From AWTP1-13 sp963775835 (GTDB lineage Bacteria > Pseudomonadota > Alphaproteobacteria > Rhizobiales > Hyphomicrobiaceae): 64,000 nt of DNA. Every line of letters starts with the position of its first letter. Position 1 is the stretch's first letter. This document shows positions 8,934 to 17,434 of this stretch, piece after piece. The translations under genes and the position numbers were made by a program. The notes beneath the pieces were generated by a model that was not told the origin of the DNA, searched no databases, and saw nothing but the letters and a program-made list of their open reading frames with translations. The stretch covers positions 640,387-704,386 of the forward strand of contig CAVZKV010000012.1 in assembly GCA_963775835.1 (NCBI GenBank). Reading direction: 5' to 3'.

Positions 8934-9287
8934 GCCAACCTCCCGATGCCGCAAACTGCCCGGGCCGATGCGGCCCCGCGCCTTTGACCGCAGAGCTACC
9001 CCGCGGCAGGCTTATTTGGCCCTCCCTGCGGGCAGCGGCGTCCGCGCTCGGGGCCACGAATCTCCTCATCAAGGGCGCACGTGAAGGGCGCAACTGTCTG
9101 ACCCAAGTGGCGCTCCGCTCAGGTCCTGGCGCGCGTGCCGTGGACGACCCTTGCCGGCAGGAAAACGCTTGGCCCCGCAACCGGTTTCGCCCTGGCAAAT
9201 CTGCTCCGCCATCACCATATTTCCGAGCGTCAACCGCGCCATGGCGGCGCCGGTTTGCATACCCAAGAATTCACCCACTCCCAAGCG
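8934..9287. other. Intergenic stretch, nothing recognised
   Basis: About 350 bases between the leftward PHA-type gene and the rightward recombinase-domain gene. Both frames of the ORFs crossing it are low-complexity. It should hold the divergent promoters of the two flanking genes, but no convincing -35/-10 pair or operator stands out. Confidence 0.4.
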
Positions 9288-9707
9288 ATGAAAGTGACGG
9301 ACCACACCCCCGTAGCCGCCCAACTGGGCTACCTGTTGGACGAGCTGCGTCGGGCCGGCGTGACCACCTATGCCCGCCTTGCCGCGGCTCTCAACCGCCA
9401 GGGGCTGCGCCCGGCGAGGGGCCGCTGGAATGCCCACCAGCTCTATCTTTTGATGCGCCGGCATCGTCGCGCCCATCCGGCAGCACGCCTTAACGCCGGC
9501 CGAGCCCTCTATAGCCGCCGAGCCGAGGAGGCGCGTCGCCTGATCGGACGGCTCAAGCGTCGCGGCTTGAAAAAGGCCTCCCTGATTGCCGGCGCGCTCA
9601 ATGCGCGCGGCTCGACCACCCCGCGCCACGGACGCCTATGGACGGCACGCAGCGTCTCGCGGGTTTGGCAGGGATCGAGGCGGCGGCGAGGCCTGCCGCG
9701 TCGCTAG
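9288..9707 (+). CDS. Small protein with two tandem recombinase-like helix-turn-helix domains
   Basis: A 139-residue, very basic protein. Two successive segments resemble the DNA-binding Recombinase domain that follows the catalytic part of large serine recombinases, normally of the form IAxxLNxxGxxTPRGxxW. Copy 1, about residues 14-56, contains ARLAAALNRQGLRPARGRW. Copy 2, about residues 86-130, contains LIAGALNARGSTTPRHGRLW. No resolvase catalytic domain with its Ser or Arg residues precedes them. The start at MKVTDHTP is chosen because upstream codons look random. It may be a stand-alone DNA-binding protein or the decayed tail of a recombinase. I do not recognise a named gene. Confidence 0.6.
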   Translation: MKVTDHTPVAAQLGYLLDELRRAGVTTYARLAAALNRQGLRPARGRWNAHQLYLLMRRHRRAHPAARLNAGRALYSRRAEEARRLIGRLKRRGLKKASLIAGALNARGSTTPRHGRLWTARSVSRVWQGSRRRRGLPRR

Positions 9708-9727
9708 CTCGTCGTTGCCACCGCCCG

Positions 9728-9820
9728 TCAGGCCAGCCGGGCGGCGAGCCGCAGGGGCAACCGGCGCACGCCAATGCCGCTCGCGTGCCAGACGGCGTTC
9801 GCCACGGCCGCGTTCGCAAC
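9728..9820 (-). pseudogene. C-terminal remnant of a molybdenum hydroxylase large subunit
   Basis: Read on the minus strand, the 30 codons before the TGA at 9728 give a tail containing AAVANAVWHASGIGVRRLPL. This is the characteristic C-terminus of xanthine dehydrogenase/aldehyde oxidase and isoquinoline 1-oxidoreductase large subunits. An in-frame TGA at 9821-9823 closes the frame immediately upstream, and no further molybdopterin-binding sequence is found, so the rest of the gene has been lost. It lies between the recombinase-domain gene and the L,D-transpeptidase gene, consistent with a deletion or rearrangement breakpoint. Confidence 0.5.
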
Positions 9821-9901
9821 TCATGCTGTCCGAGCTCACCAATGCGCAGGTCGGCAACGGCCCTGCGCCCGCAGGTCCAGCCACGACCCAACGGCGCTGG
9901 C

Positions 9902-10771
9902 TCAACGCCGTTGCAAGGCGTAGTTGCGCAGGCTGCGGTAATCGGGCAACGGATCGGCCGCCGGCCCTGGGCTCGTCGGCGGCGGCGTTGCTGAGGCCGA
10001 CGAGGTTTGCGCTTGACCGCCGGCGGCGACGGGCGGTGCAGGCGCCCGCCCGACCTCCTGGCGCGCGGGCAAGCTGGCCACGACCGACACGGGGGTGCCG
10101 ACCTCCGCCAGCGAAGCCAGGTGCAGGACCGCGGCATTGAGCATGCGGAAACACCCGGAGGACTGAGCCTGGCCGATTGATTTCACGTCGTTGGTGCCGT
10201 GAATGCGGTAGAGCGTGTTGCCCAGATACAGGGCCATGGCGCCCAGCGGATTTTTCAGGCCGCCGCTCATCTTTTCCGGCAGGCTGGCATCGCGCTCGCG
10301 CATTTCCGCCGGTGGGTACCAGTCGGGCCACGCCTGCTTGCGACTGATGGTTTCCGTACCGGTCCAGTTGAACCCCTCGCGCCCAACCGAGATCGCATAG
10401 CGATAGGCCCGCTTGTCGGGCAACACGTAGTAAAGGGCACGCGCCCCGGTATCGATCACGATCGTGTTGGCAGGAAAATCATGCTCGAAGGCGACCGTCG
10501 CCGGCGCCACCGGGGTAATCTCGGGCCTGGCTCCGCCGTCGCGCACATCGCCGCCCACCGCGCCGCTGCCGCCTTGCTCGGGATCCCGCCGCGGCGCCGG
10601 ACGCGCGCCACCGTCGAAATCGCCTCGCCGCTCCATACGCCCGCGTCCCAGGCCGAAGGCGTCGTCGGCCCAGGACGGCCAGCTTTGTGCCCAGCTCGGG
10701 TTGGCCCAGGCCACGCTCGCCAGCAACGCGAGCAGGAGTACCCCGTCTACTTTACCGTCAACCTTGCGCAT
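9902..10771 (-). CDS. L,D-transpeptidase (YkuD domain), secreted
   Basis: Periplasmic peptidoglycan cross-linking enzyme, 289 residues. The N-terminus MRKVDGKVDGVLLLALLASV is a signal peptide with probable cleavage after SWA-Q. The YkuD domain spans about residues 85-225. Its catalytic motif reads IHGTNDVKSIGQAQSSGCFR, with the nucleophile at about Cys207 and the supporting His in IHGT. A Gln/Ala/Pro-rich tail follows. The start at 10771 has GAGGA upstream, and earlier in-frame Met codons give a charged, non-signal N-terminus. These enzymes form 3-3 cross-links or anchor lipoproteins to peptidoglycan. It appears monocistronic. Confidence 0.9.
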   Translation of the reverse strand: MRKVDGKVDGVLLLALLASVAWANPSWAQSWPSWADDAFGLGRGRMERRGDFDGGARPAPRRDPEQGGSGAVGGDVRDGGARPEITPVAPATVAFEHDFPANTIVIDTGARALYYVLPDKRAYRYAISVGREGFNWTGTETISRKQAWPDWYPPAEMRERDASLPEKMSGGLKNPLGAMALYLGNTLYRIHGTNDVKSIGQAQSSGCFRMLNAAVLHLASLAEVGTPVSVVASLPARQEVGRAPAPPVAAGGQAQTSSASATPPPTSPGPAADPLPDYRSLRNYALQRR

Positions 10772-10851
10772 CCGTCCTCGTCCTTGCCGTGAGCCTGGGC
10801 CGTGAGCCTGGGGCAAACCCCGATTTGCCGAGGATCGTTCCCCGCCCGCCG

Positions 10852-10896
10852 CGGAATTCATGGGCACGGAATTTCATGGGCGCGGAATTCATGGGC
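10852..10896 (+). repeat. Three direct copies of a 14-15 bp CGGAATTCATGGGC unit
   Basis: Three near-identical units occur at about 10852, 10867 and 10883; the second has one extra T. They lie upstream of the L,D-transpeptidase start and downstream of the ThDP enzyme gene. A separate short duplication of GTGAGCCTGGG occurs just to the left, at about 10788-10812. The arrangement suggests slippage or repeated protein-binding sites; no function is known. Confidence 0.7.
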
Positions 10897-10994
10897 AATG
10901 ATCGCGCGGGGATCGCGCGGGCTCGCGCGCCGGCCGGCGCCAGGTGCGCCGCGTGCCGTGCGGCCTATCGGGTCATCGCGCGGTGCCGCCGGGC

Positions 10995-12656
10995 TCAGAC
11001 CGGAAAATGTTCCGCATGCCAATCGGCCTCGAGGTCCGGGTTGATCTTGGCATCGATCAGAAAGACGCCGGGCGCACCCTCGCCCACCCAAGCGCGCACG
11101 GGCTCGAGGTCCTTGAGCGTCCGCACGGTTGCCGCCCGACAGCCAAAGCCCCGCGCGATCGCGGCAAAATCCGTATCGGGGAACTGAACGATATCGACCG
11201 CATAGCCGCGACGGCGATAAAGATGCACCTCGGCGGCATAGGAGCTGTCATTATAAATGAGGATGCACAGCCTCAGTTTCAGGCGCACGGCCGTTTCCAG
11301 ATCGCTGCTCGACATCAAAAAGCCGCCGTCGCCGGCGCCCAAAACGGCGAGCGCACCGGGGTTGGCGAGCGCCAGGCCGATGGCCGAAGCAAGGCCGAGG
11401 CCTACCGACTGAAAGGAATGACTGAGGCAGGAGGCACGCGCGCTGGGCACGCGCAGAAAGCGCGGAACCCAGCCGCAGAAATGGCCGGAATCGGAGGCGA
11501 CGACGCGCTGCTTCGGCAAAAGGCCATCGACGGCTTTACTCAACGTACGCGGGTCGATGACATCGCCGGTCGAAACGTCCTGGTAGGGGGCGGTGTGGTT
11601 GGCGCCATCGCGCAGGCGTTGGCCCGTGACCGCATCGCGCCGGCCGCGGCGCGCGGCGGCACCGCGCCTCTTCAACTCCGCCAGCAAGGCCTCGGCCGTG
11701 ACGCGGGCATCGCCGAGCACAGCGTGTCTGACGGCCGTCTGGCGCCCAAACCGCGACGCCTCGATATCGACCTGGGCGACGACGGCCTCCGCGGCGATCA
11801 GTTTCCCGCGCTTGGTGGTCCAAGGTGTAAAGCTAACGCCAAAGCCAACGATCAGGTCGCTCTCGGCAATCAACGCGTCAGCCGCTGGCGAACCAAAGCC
11901 ACCGCTGATGCCGAGACACCAGGGATCGTTGGCAAACAAGCCATGGCCGCACACGGAGGTGGCAAGGAGCGCACCGCTGCGCTCCGCCAAGGCGGCGAGC
12001 GCCGGCTCGGCGCCGGAGACGACCGCGCCCCGACCGGCAAGAATGAGCGGGCGGTCCGCGCCCTCGAGGGCGTCGGCCAAGGCCCTAATGGCGGCCGGAT
12101 CGGGATGCATCGGAGCGGGCGCCGGCGGCAAGCTGAGCGGGGGAGCCGGTCCGGACCAAACGGCGTCCTGCACGTCGGTTGGCAAACTCAAGACCACGGT
12201 ATTGCGCTCGCGCAGCGCGCGCACGACTGCGCGCAAGGTGTCCTCGCGGGCGGTTGCGGCCGTATGCGTGCGCTCGCAGACGGCGCCGACGGACCGCACC
12301 ATCTCGGCCTGTTCGATGTGGAAGTTCGACAGGACGGCGCCGGCCGGCACATCGCCGGCCAATACCAGCAAGGGCGTGCGGCTTTTGGCGGCCTCGGCGA
12401 TGCCCGTCAGCGCGTTGCTGAGGCCTGGCCCGCAATGCACGCTGACCAGCGTCAGCTCGCCCGTGGCCTTGGCGTAGGCATCGGCCATACTGGCGGCGTT
12501 GCCTTCATGGCGCGCGGAAATAAGCTCGACCCCCGCTGCAACCAGCGCGTGCGAGAGCCTGAAATTGGCGGTGCCGAGCAACCCGAAGCAACGGCGCGCG
12601 CCATAGGAAGCCAGGTCGACAGCTAGCCGATCTGCAATGGTCGTTGGCGTGGGCAT
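10995..12656 (-). CDS. Thiamine diphosphate-dependent enzyme (acetolactate synthase-like)
   Basis: A 553-residue ThDP enzyme with the usual three domains. The N-terminal pyrimidine-binding domain includes ISARHEGNAASMADAYAKAT with the catalytic Glu. The middle domain includes AVRALRERNTVVLSLPTDVQ. The C-terminal ThDP motif begins GDGGFLMSSSDLETA and ends with ILIYNDSSY. The family covers acetolactate synthase, benzoylformate and phenylpyruvate decarboxylases, sulfopyruvate decarboxylase and related enzymes; the exact reaction cannot be read. It starts five bases after the DctM stop, in the same leftward operon as a TRAP transporter and a Rieske oxygenase. This suggests it acts on a 2-oxo acid related to the imported compound. 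Confidence 0.88.
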   Translation of the reverse strand: MPTPTTIADRLAVDLASYGARRCFGLLGTANFRLSHALVAAGVELISARHEGNAASMADAYAKATGELTLVSVHCGPGLSNALTGIAEAAKSRTPLLVLAGDVPAGAVLSNFHIEQAEMVRSVGAVCERTHTAATAREDTLRAVVRALRERNTVVLSLPTDVQDAVWSGPAPPLSLPPAPAPMHPDPAAIRALADALEGADRPLILAGRGAVVSGAEPALAALAERSGALLATSVCGHGLFANDPWCLGISGGFGSPAADALIAESDLIVGFGVSFTPWTTKRGKLIAAEAVVAQVDIEASRFGRQTAVRHAVLGDARVTAEALLAELKRRGAAARRGRRDAVTGQRLRDGANHTAPYQDVSTGDVIDPRTLSKAVDGLLPKQRVVASDSGHFCGWVPRFLRVPSARASCLSHSFQSVGLGLASAIGLALANPGALAVLGAGDGGFLMSSSDLETAVRLKLRLCILIYNDSSYAAEVHLYRRRGYAVDIVQFPDTDFAAIARGFGCRAATVRTLKDLEPVRAWVGEGAPGVFLIDAKINPDLEADWHAEHFPV

Positions 12657-12660
12657 CGTC

Positions 12661-13983
12661 CTATCCAATCAATCGGCTCGGCAGCCAGGTGGCAACGGCC
12701 GGCAGCAGCAGCAGCAAGACGAGCAGCAGGAGACTCATGACCACATACGGCACGACGGCTTGGAAGATGTGCCCCATCTTCACCTCTGGGGGAGCAACAC
12801 CACGCATCGTCATTAGTAGTAAGCCGTGCGGCGGCAGCAACAGGCCGAGCTGCATGCAGATGAGAAACAGCACGCCAAACCAAATCGGATCGATCGCGAG
12901 CCTAGCGACAATCGGCATGAACACGGGCAGCGTGATGAGCATCATGCTGACTTGATCAACGAAGATGCCAAGGAAGATCAAGAGCAGCATCATGCCGACC
13001 ACGACGGCGAATGCCGACAGGCCCTGACCGAGAATGGCCGAGACCAATCCCTCGGTGGCGCCGGAAAAACTCAGGATTTGGGAAAAGGTGGTCGCCCCAA
13101 GGATGATGAACAGGATCATGCCGGTGATGGCCACGGTTCCCTTTAGCGCCGCTCGCAAGGCGGCAAACGTCAGGGCCCGATAGGCGAGCGCCAACAATAG
13201 GGTGGCGATGGCGCCGAGCGCCGCGGATTCGGTGGGGGTGGCCCAGCCTCCCGACATGGCGCCAACGACGACGATAAAGATCGATATGAGCGGCACGACA
13301 TAGATGGCGAGCAGGCGCCAATGATCGCCGCCGGCTCGGCTGTCGGGAGGTGCGGCCGGCGCCAGGTGTGGTGAGCGCAGGGCCGTGGCGATGATATAGG
13401 CGATAAAGGCGAGGCTCAGGATCAGTCCCGGCACCACGCCGCCGATCAATAGCTTGGAGATGGAGATCCCCGACAAGCTGCCGAGCAGCACGGTGAGCGC
13501 CGACGGGGGGATCAGCATATCGACGGCACCGATCGCCATGATCGGGCCGGTGGCGAAGGCGGGATGGTACCCGCGCGCCAGCATGACTGGGAGCATCAGC
13601 GACCCCAGCATGGCCGTGGTGGCGATGGTTGAGCCCGAGATGGCGGAAAACACCGTTCCGGCCACGACGGCAATGACGGCCAGGCGGCCCGGCACTTGCC
13701 GGATCAGTCGCTCGACACCTTCGATCACCTTGAGCGCCAGTCCCGTATGGAACAACAGTTCGCCCATCAAGATGAAAAGCGGAATTGGGGTCAGCGAGAA
13801 GTTCATCACCGACACGACGCTGTTGCGCACGACCTGCAGCAACCCCGGCTCGCCGCCCAGAAACACCACGGCGCCAACAATATTGATGGCAACGAACGAC
13901 AGCGCCACCGGCAGGCCGAGAAACAAGAGCACGGTGGAGCCGCCGAGCAGCAGCAGTGCCGCCATCTGCCACGACACGCTCAT
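12661..13983 (-). CDS. TRAP transporter large permease (DctM type)
   Basis: Twelve-helix inner-membrane subunit of a tripartite ATP-independent periplasmic transporter, 440 residues. It begins MSVSWQMAALLLLGGSTVLL and carries typical DctM segments such as PLFILMGELLFHTGLALKVI, GSTIATTAMLGSLMLPVMLA and IPPSALTVLLGSLSGISISK. The start at 13983 fits normal DctM length; the frame is open a further 357 bases, but that part is basic and non-hydrophobic. It follows the DctQ gene, and the next gene starts five bases past its stop. Confidence 0.93.
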   Translation of the reverse strand: MSVSWQMAALLLLGGSTVLLFLGLPVALSFVAINIVGAVVFLGGEPGLLQVVRNSVVSVMNFSLTPIPLFILMGELLFHTGLALKVIEGVERLIRQVPGRLAVIAVVAGTVFSAISGSTIATTAMLGSLMLPVMLARGYHPAFATGPIMAIGAVDMLIPPSALTVLLGSLSGISISKLLIGGVVPGLILSLAFIAYIIATALRSPHLAPAAPPDSRAGGDHWRLLAIYVVPLISIFIVVVGAMSGGWATPTESAALGAIATLLLALAYRALTFAALRAALKGTVAITGMILFIILGATTFSQILSFSGATEGLVSAILGQGLSAFAVVVGMMLLLIFLGIFVDQVSMMLITLPVFMPIVARLAIDPIWFGVLFLICMQLGLLLPPHGLLLMTMRGVAPPEVKMGHIFQAVVPYVVMSLLLLVLLLLLPAVATWLPSRLIG

Positions 13984-14015
13984 TGCCCCCGTTCCTGCCA
14001 AGCCATCCTGTTGAG

Positions 14016-14531
14016 CTACGAAGCCGAAACAGCGTCCGCGCGTGGGCCGATCGGCGAATTGGCGAGCCGGTGCATGCGGAACACGAATTCGATGGCGACC
14101 AGCAAAAAGGCAACGGGTAGGCTCGCCAACATCCACCACTCCGGCAGGACCAGGGTCTTCAGGCTGACCGCGCCCGCGGCATAGCTGGCCTCGGCAACGC
14201 GCCAACCATAGACCACGAAGTAGAGGGCGCAGGCCAAACCGCTGACGTCGGCCACCCACTCGAGCGCGTAGGCCAGCCGCCCCGGCAGCGCCCGCAACAG
14301 AATGTCGACCCGGATATGCTGTCCGCGGCGCAGCAGCCATGGGGCCGACAGCAGGGTGACGAGGTAGAGAATGTACTCGGAAACCTCGTTGCTCCAGGGC
14401 AGGCCGCCGATGCCGATGTTGCGGAAAGTAACGTCGCCGCCGATCATCAAGGTCATAGCCAGCACCAGCAGCGCTGCCACTCCCATGAGGACGTCGAGCA
14501 CGGCCCCGTAATAGCGCGAGAGCACAGCCAT
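14016..14531 (-). CDS. TRAP transporter small permease (DctQ type)
   Basis: Four-helix membrane subunit, about 171 residues. The conserved DctQ segment is visible as LPWSNEVSEYILYLVTLLSA followed by LRRGQHIRVDILL, the hallmark of the family. Two adjacent ATG codons are possible; the second (14531) is preferred because it lies five bases from the GAGGGG ribosome site. It lies between DctP and DctM in the operon and forms the membrane complex with DctM. Confidence 0.9.
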   Translation of the reverse strand: MAVLSRYYGAVLDVLMGVAALLVLAMTLMIGGDVTFRNIGIGGLPWSNEVSEYILYLVTLLSAPWLLRRGQHIRVDILLRALPGRLAYALEWVADVSGLACALYFVVYGWRVAEASYAAGAVSLKTLVLPEWWMLASLPVAFLLVAIEFVFRMHRLANSPIGPRADAVSAS

Positions 14532-14559
14532 CATCGCCCCTCGCTTGGCTCCAGCGCGG

Positions 14560-15513
14560 CTACTTGGCAAACAGCGCCTTCAACTTCGGCCCGTGCTCCG
14601 GGCTTTGTCGAAACACGCCGGCCCACCCCGCTTCGTAGGCCTTTTTACGAAACTCATCGCTCAGCGTAATGACCTCAATGCCCGCCGCCTTCTGCTTGGC
14701 AATGTCGGCCTCGTTCTCCTTGGCCACGTCGGCGGCTTGCGCCTCGATCCAGGCCGCGGCGTCGCTGATCACCCGTTTCTGCTGCTCGTTCAGCTTGGCC
14801 CAGGCGTTCTTGTTGATCAGGATGCTGACCTCGGCGCTATAGAAGCCGGGATCGACCCGGTACTTGGTCTTTTCATGCCAGCCGAGATCGAAGATGCCGG
14901 TGATCGGCCAGCCGTAACCATCCACCACGCCACGCTCGAGCGCGGTATAGACCTCGCCGGGCGCGGTCTGGACCACGGTCGCCCCCAAGGCCTGAAAGAA
15001 ATCGCGATAAACCGGGGTGATGCGCAGCTTCAGTCCGGTGAGGTCGGGCCCGGAAATCGGCTTGGTCAAATAGAGGTGGAACGGATTGTTGTCGATGTGG
15101 CGAGCCAGCAGAATCGCATTCATCTTCTGCTCGTAAAGGTTGGCCATGTACGCATAGCCGCCGTCCTTGCGCAGCTCGGCCATCGGCTTTTCCGTGAGCT
15201 TCCAGGCGTCTGCCTCGGGCATCACGTTGGTGTAAAAGGCCCCCGTGACGTTGGCCAAATCGACCACTCCGCCCTTCAGCGCATTGCCGACCTCGAACGG
15301 CGGCATCGCCTTTGGGCCACCGATGTAGTTGATCTGCACCAGGCCCTTGCCGTCGGCATTGACCTTGTCGATGAAGCGCTCAAAGCCGCGGGAATAAAAG
15401 GTCTTCTCGGCAAACGAGGTGATGGCCTTCAGCGTCACCTCCTCCGCCCGCGCGGCCATGGCGGAGGCCATGAAAAGAAAAACCGCCAGCGCCCGCCCAA
15501 CTGGACCATGCAT
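14560..15513 (-). CDS. TRAP transporter substrate-binding protein (DctP type)
   Basis: Periplasmic binding protein, 317 residues. The signal peptide is MHGPVGRALAVFLFMASAMA with cleavage near ARA-E. The mature part shows DctP landmarks: VNADGKGLVQINYIGGPKAM, the GLKLRITPVYRDFFQALGAT stretch around the ligand carboxylate-binding Arg, and GEVYTALERGVVDGYGWP. The start at 15513 follows a GGGAGCAGGG site. It supplies DctQ and DctM; TRAP systems usually import organic or aromatic acids, which fits the Rieske oxygenase upstream and the ThDP enzyme downstream. Confidence 0.92.
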   Translation of the reverse strand: MHGPVGRALAVFLFMASAMAARAEEVTLKAITSFAEKTFYSRGFERFIDKVNADGKGLVQINYIGGPKAMPPFEVGNALKGGVVDLANVTGAFYTNVMPEADAWKLTEKPMAELRKDGGYAYMANLYEQKMNAILLARHIDNNPFHLYLTKPISGPDLTGLKLRITPVYRDFFQALGATVVQTAPGEVYTALERGVVDGYGWPITGIFDLGWHEKTKYRVDPGFYSAEVSILINKNAWAKLNEQQKRVISDAAAWIEAQAADVAKENEADIAKQKAAGIEVITLSDEFRKKAYEAGWAGVFRQSPEHGPKLKALFAK

Positions 15514-15714
15514 GCCCTGCTCCCTCTTCTTCCCGTTCGTCCCGACCGGAGGCAACAAGAGCACAGGCCCATGCCAATCTGCAACTTGTCGTCCTTGGGC
15601 AGCCCTGGCCCGGCTGGCCCTCCCTGCGCGCTCGGGCCGCCCGACAAGTCGCCTTGTGGGGCGACTGCCGCCGCCTCGGAGGGCGGCCGGGGGCGGCCCA
15701 ATCCGGTGCGGTGC

Positions 15715-17046
15715 CTACTCGGCCGCGCGCAACGGGCTCGATGGCGGACGCACCGAGGCGGCCAGCTCGCGGGTATAGACCTCCTGCCACGGGCTCCTAC
15801 CCTCGCTGATGAAGTAGCCGCTGCGGGCATCGCGATAGACCTGGCCATCCTCGGCGCCGGGCGGCACTACCCCGCCCTGGCGCAAGGCGCGGGCGGCCAT
15901 CAGCAAGCGTCGGCGCGTGCGCGTGATCATCTGGTCAGATGGCGCCAAATGCTCACAGGCGTGGTCGACGATCGGACCCATACTTTCGGTGATGGCCTGA
16001 TCCTGTAGGTGGATACCCTCGATGCCGCTGTAGATGGCATTGCTTTGTTGGGCGGCGCGGTCCATGCCCCAGTCGTTGCTCGTATTTGCTGCCATCCGCC
16101 AACGGCCGAGCCAGTCGGTGGTATTCGGCAACAGCTTGTTGCCGCGGCCGGTGCCGCCGATCGGCCGACCGTCCTTGAAGGCTGGCTGCGGCAGCGACAT
16201 CGCCGAGGTGGCGCGCTTCCACCACAGGAAGCAGAACATCGTGTGGGTGTCGTCGAGCGGTACCCAGGCACGCGCATGCATGTGACTGCCAAACTCGCCA
16301 TTAGGCGCCTGCGTCCAAAATGGAAACAGGAAATTGCCAAAACGCCAGTAGGTACGACCGGCACCGGCCTCGCGGTAGCCGGCATACTGCGTACCCCAGG
16401 GCGTTTCGGCGAGATGATACTCGGGCGCCCGATTGGTCACGGTGTGGCGCAGCGGCTCATCCGCCGCCAGATCGTCGGGATCGACGTGGCCCGCGTGCAG
16501 GAAACCAAAATGCGAGGTATCGATCTCGCCCTCGAGGGCCTGCAGATAGTTGCAATCGCGCTGGATGAAGCCGACGTTGATTTCGGCCTCAGGCATGTCG
16601 AGAATTTCGAAGGCGGGCAGCGGCGGTGCCTCGGCCTTCGAGCCCATGTAGACCCACACCACGCCGGCACGCTCCAGGACCTTGTACGCCTTGGCCTTTA
16701 CCTTTTGCTTGAAACCCGGCGGCGGCAGGCTTGGCATATCGAGGCAATTGCCGGCGACGTCGAATTTCCAGCCGTGGTAGATGCAGCGCAGGCCGCCCTC
16801 CTCGTTGCGCCCGAGGAACAGGGAGGCGCAGCGGTGCGGACAGCGATGGTCCATGACACCGACCCGGCCGGCGCTGTCGCGGAAGGCGATCAACTTTTCC
16901 CCGAGCAGCATCAGGCGAACCGGCGCGCCGTCGCGCGCAAGTTCCGAGGAGAGCGCCGCCGGTATCCAGTAGCAGCGCATCAAATCTCCCATGATGGTGC
17001 CGGGGCCAACGCGCGTGAGTTCCTGGCCTTCGCTCGCCGTCGTCAT
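15715..17046 (-). CDS. Rieske 2Fe-2S aromatic ring-hydroxylating oxygenase (phthalate dioxygenase-type)
   Basis: Oxygenase component of a Rieske non-heme iron enzyme, 443 residues. The cluster motif begins CPHRCASLFLGRNEEGG and closes with CIYHGW, giving the CxH-x16-CxxH pattern at about residues 62-85. The catalytic iron region reads LQALEGEIDTSHFGFLHAGH, with the two His ligands. The length and the conserved WxxAANTSNDW-like region place it near phthalate and phenoxybenzoate dioxygenases. No reductase or ferredoxin gene is adjacent, so electrons must come from elsewhere. It is about 200 bases upstream of the TRAP genes and oriented with them, suggesting oxidation of the imported aromatic acid. 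Confidence 0.9.
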   Translation of the reverse strand: MTTASEGQELTRVGPGTIMGDLMRCYWIPAALSSELARDGAPVRLMLLGEKLIAFRDSAGRVGVMDHRCPHRCASLFLGRNEEGGLRCIYHGWKFDVAGNCLDMPSLPPPGFKQKVKAKAYKVLERAGVVWVYMGSKAEAPPLPAFEILDMPEAEINVGFIQRDCNYLQALEGEIDTSHFGFLHAGHVDPDDLAADEPLRHTVTNRAPEYHLAETPWGTQYAGYREAGAGRTYWRFGNFLFPFWTQAPNGEFGSHMHARAWVPLDDTHTMFCFLWWKRATSAMSLPQPAFKDGRPIGGTGRGNKLLPNTTDWLGRWRMAANTSNDWGMDRAAQQSNAIYSGIEGIHLQDQAITESMGPIVDHACEHLAPSDQMITRTRRRLLMAARALRQGGVVPPGAEDGQVYRDARSGYFISEGRSPWQEVYTRELAASVRPPSSPLRAAE

Positions 17047-17434
17047 GGCATCCTCCAGCGATTGGCGGGGTCGCGTTTGTGAAGTAGGCGCCATATTAGC
17101 ACACGTCGCCAGCGTTGTGCTGCAGGTGCATGGGCGCCCTTGCACAGCCCTTGCCCCCTTGTAGGCCCTGCGCGCCCTTGTCGGCTCGGCGCTCCCCTTC
17201 GGCGCCGCGCGCACGCTCGCCGGCGGCGGGGAGGCGACGCACCTCGCGCCGGCCAACGCCGCCTTGCCCAATGCCACCTTCCCCAAGGCTACCTTTCCCA
17301 TGTCGCAAAGGTGCAAATGGCCTATGCTCGGCCGCCCGGTTATTGGCTCCGCTCCGGCGGGGTCTTAAACAGGGGGCGGTGGGAATGGCGCGCGTGGGCC
17401 CATGGCTGGCGCGCGCCAAGCGCGCGGAGCTCGC
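17047..17434. other. Divergent intergenic region with a 15-bp repeat
   Basis: About 390 bases between the leftward Rieske gene and the rightward HAD gene. At 17262-17306 there are three imperfect 15-base units of the form CCTTNCCCAANGCNA; on the minus strand they would encode GKVAL repeats, but no convincing gene is present. The promoters for both directions should be here; none is clear by eye. Confidence 0.5.

Noticed and set aside
9069..9629. Minus-strand reading frame of 186 codons opposite the recombinase-domain gene
   Set aside because: It has no recognisable domain, whereas the plus strand has two clear copies of a DNA-binding signature.
10944..12626. Plus-strand reading frame of 560 codons
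   Set aside because: It is the antisense of the ThDP enzyme, whose motifs are clear on the minus strand.
14545..16008. Plus-strand reading frame of 487 codons
   Set aside because: It overlaps DctP and the Rieske gene antisense and has no recognisable family pattern.
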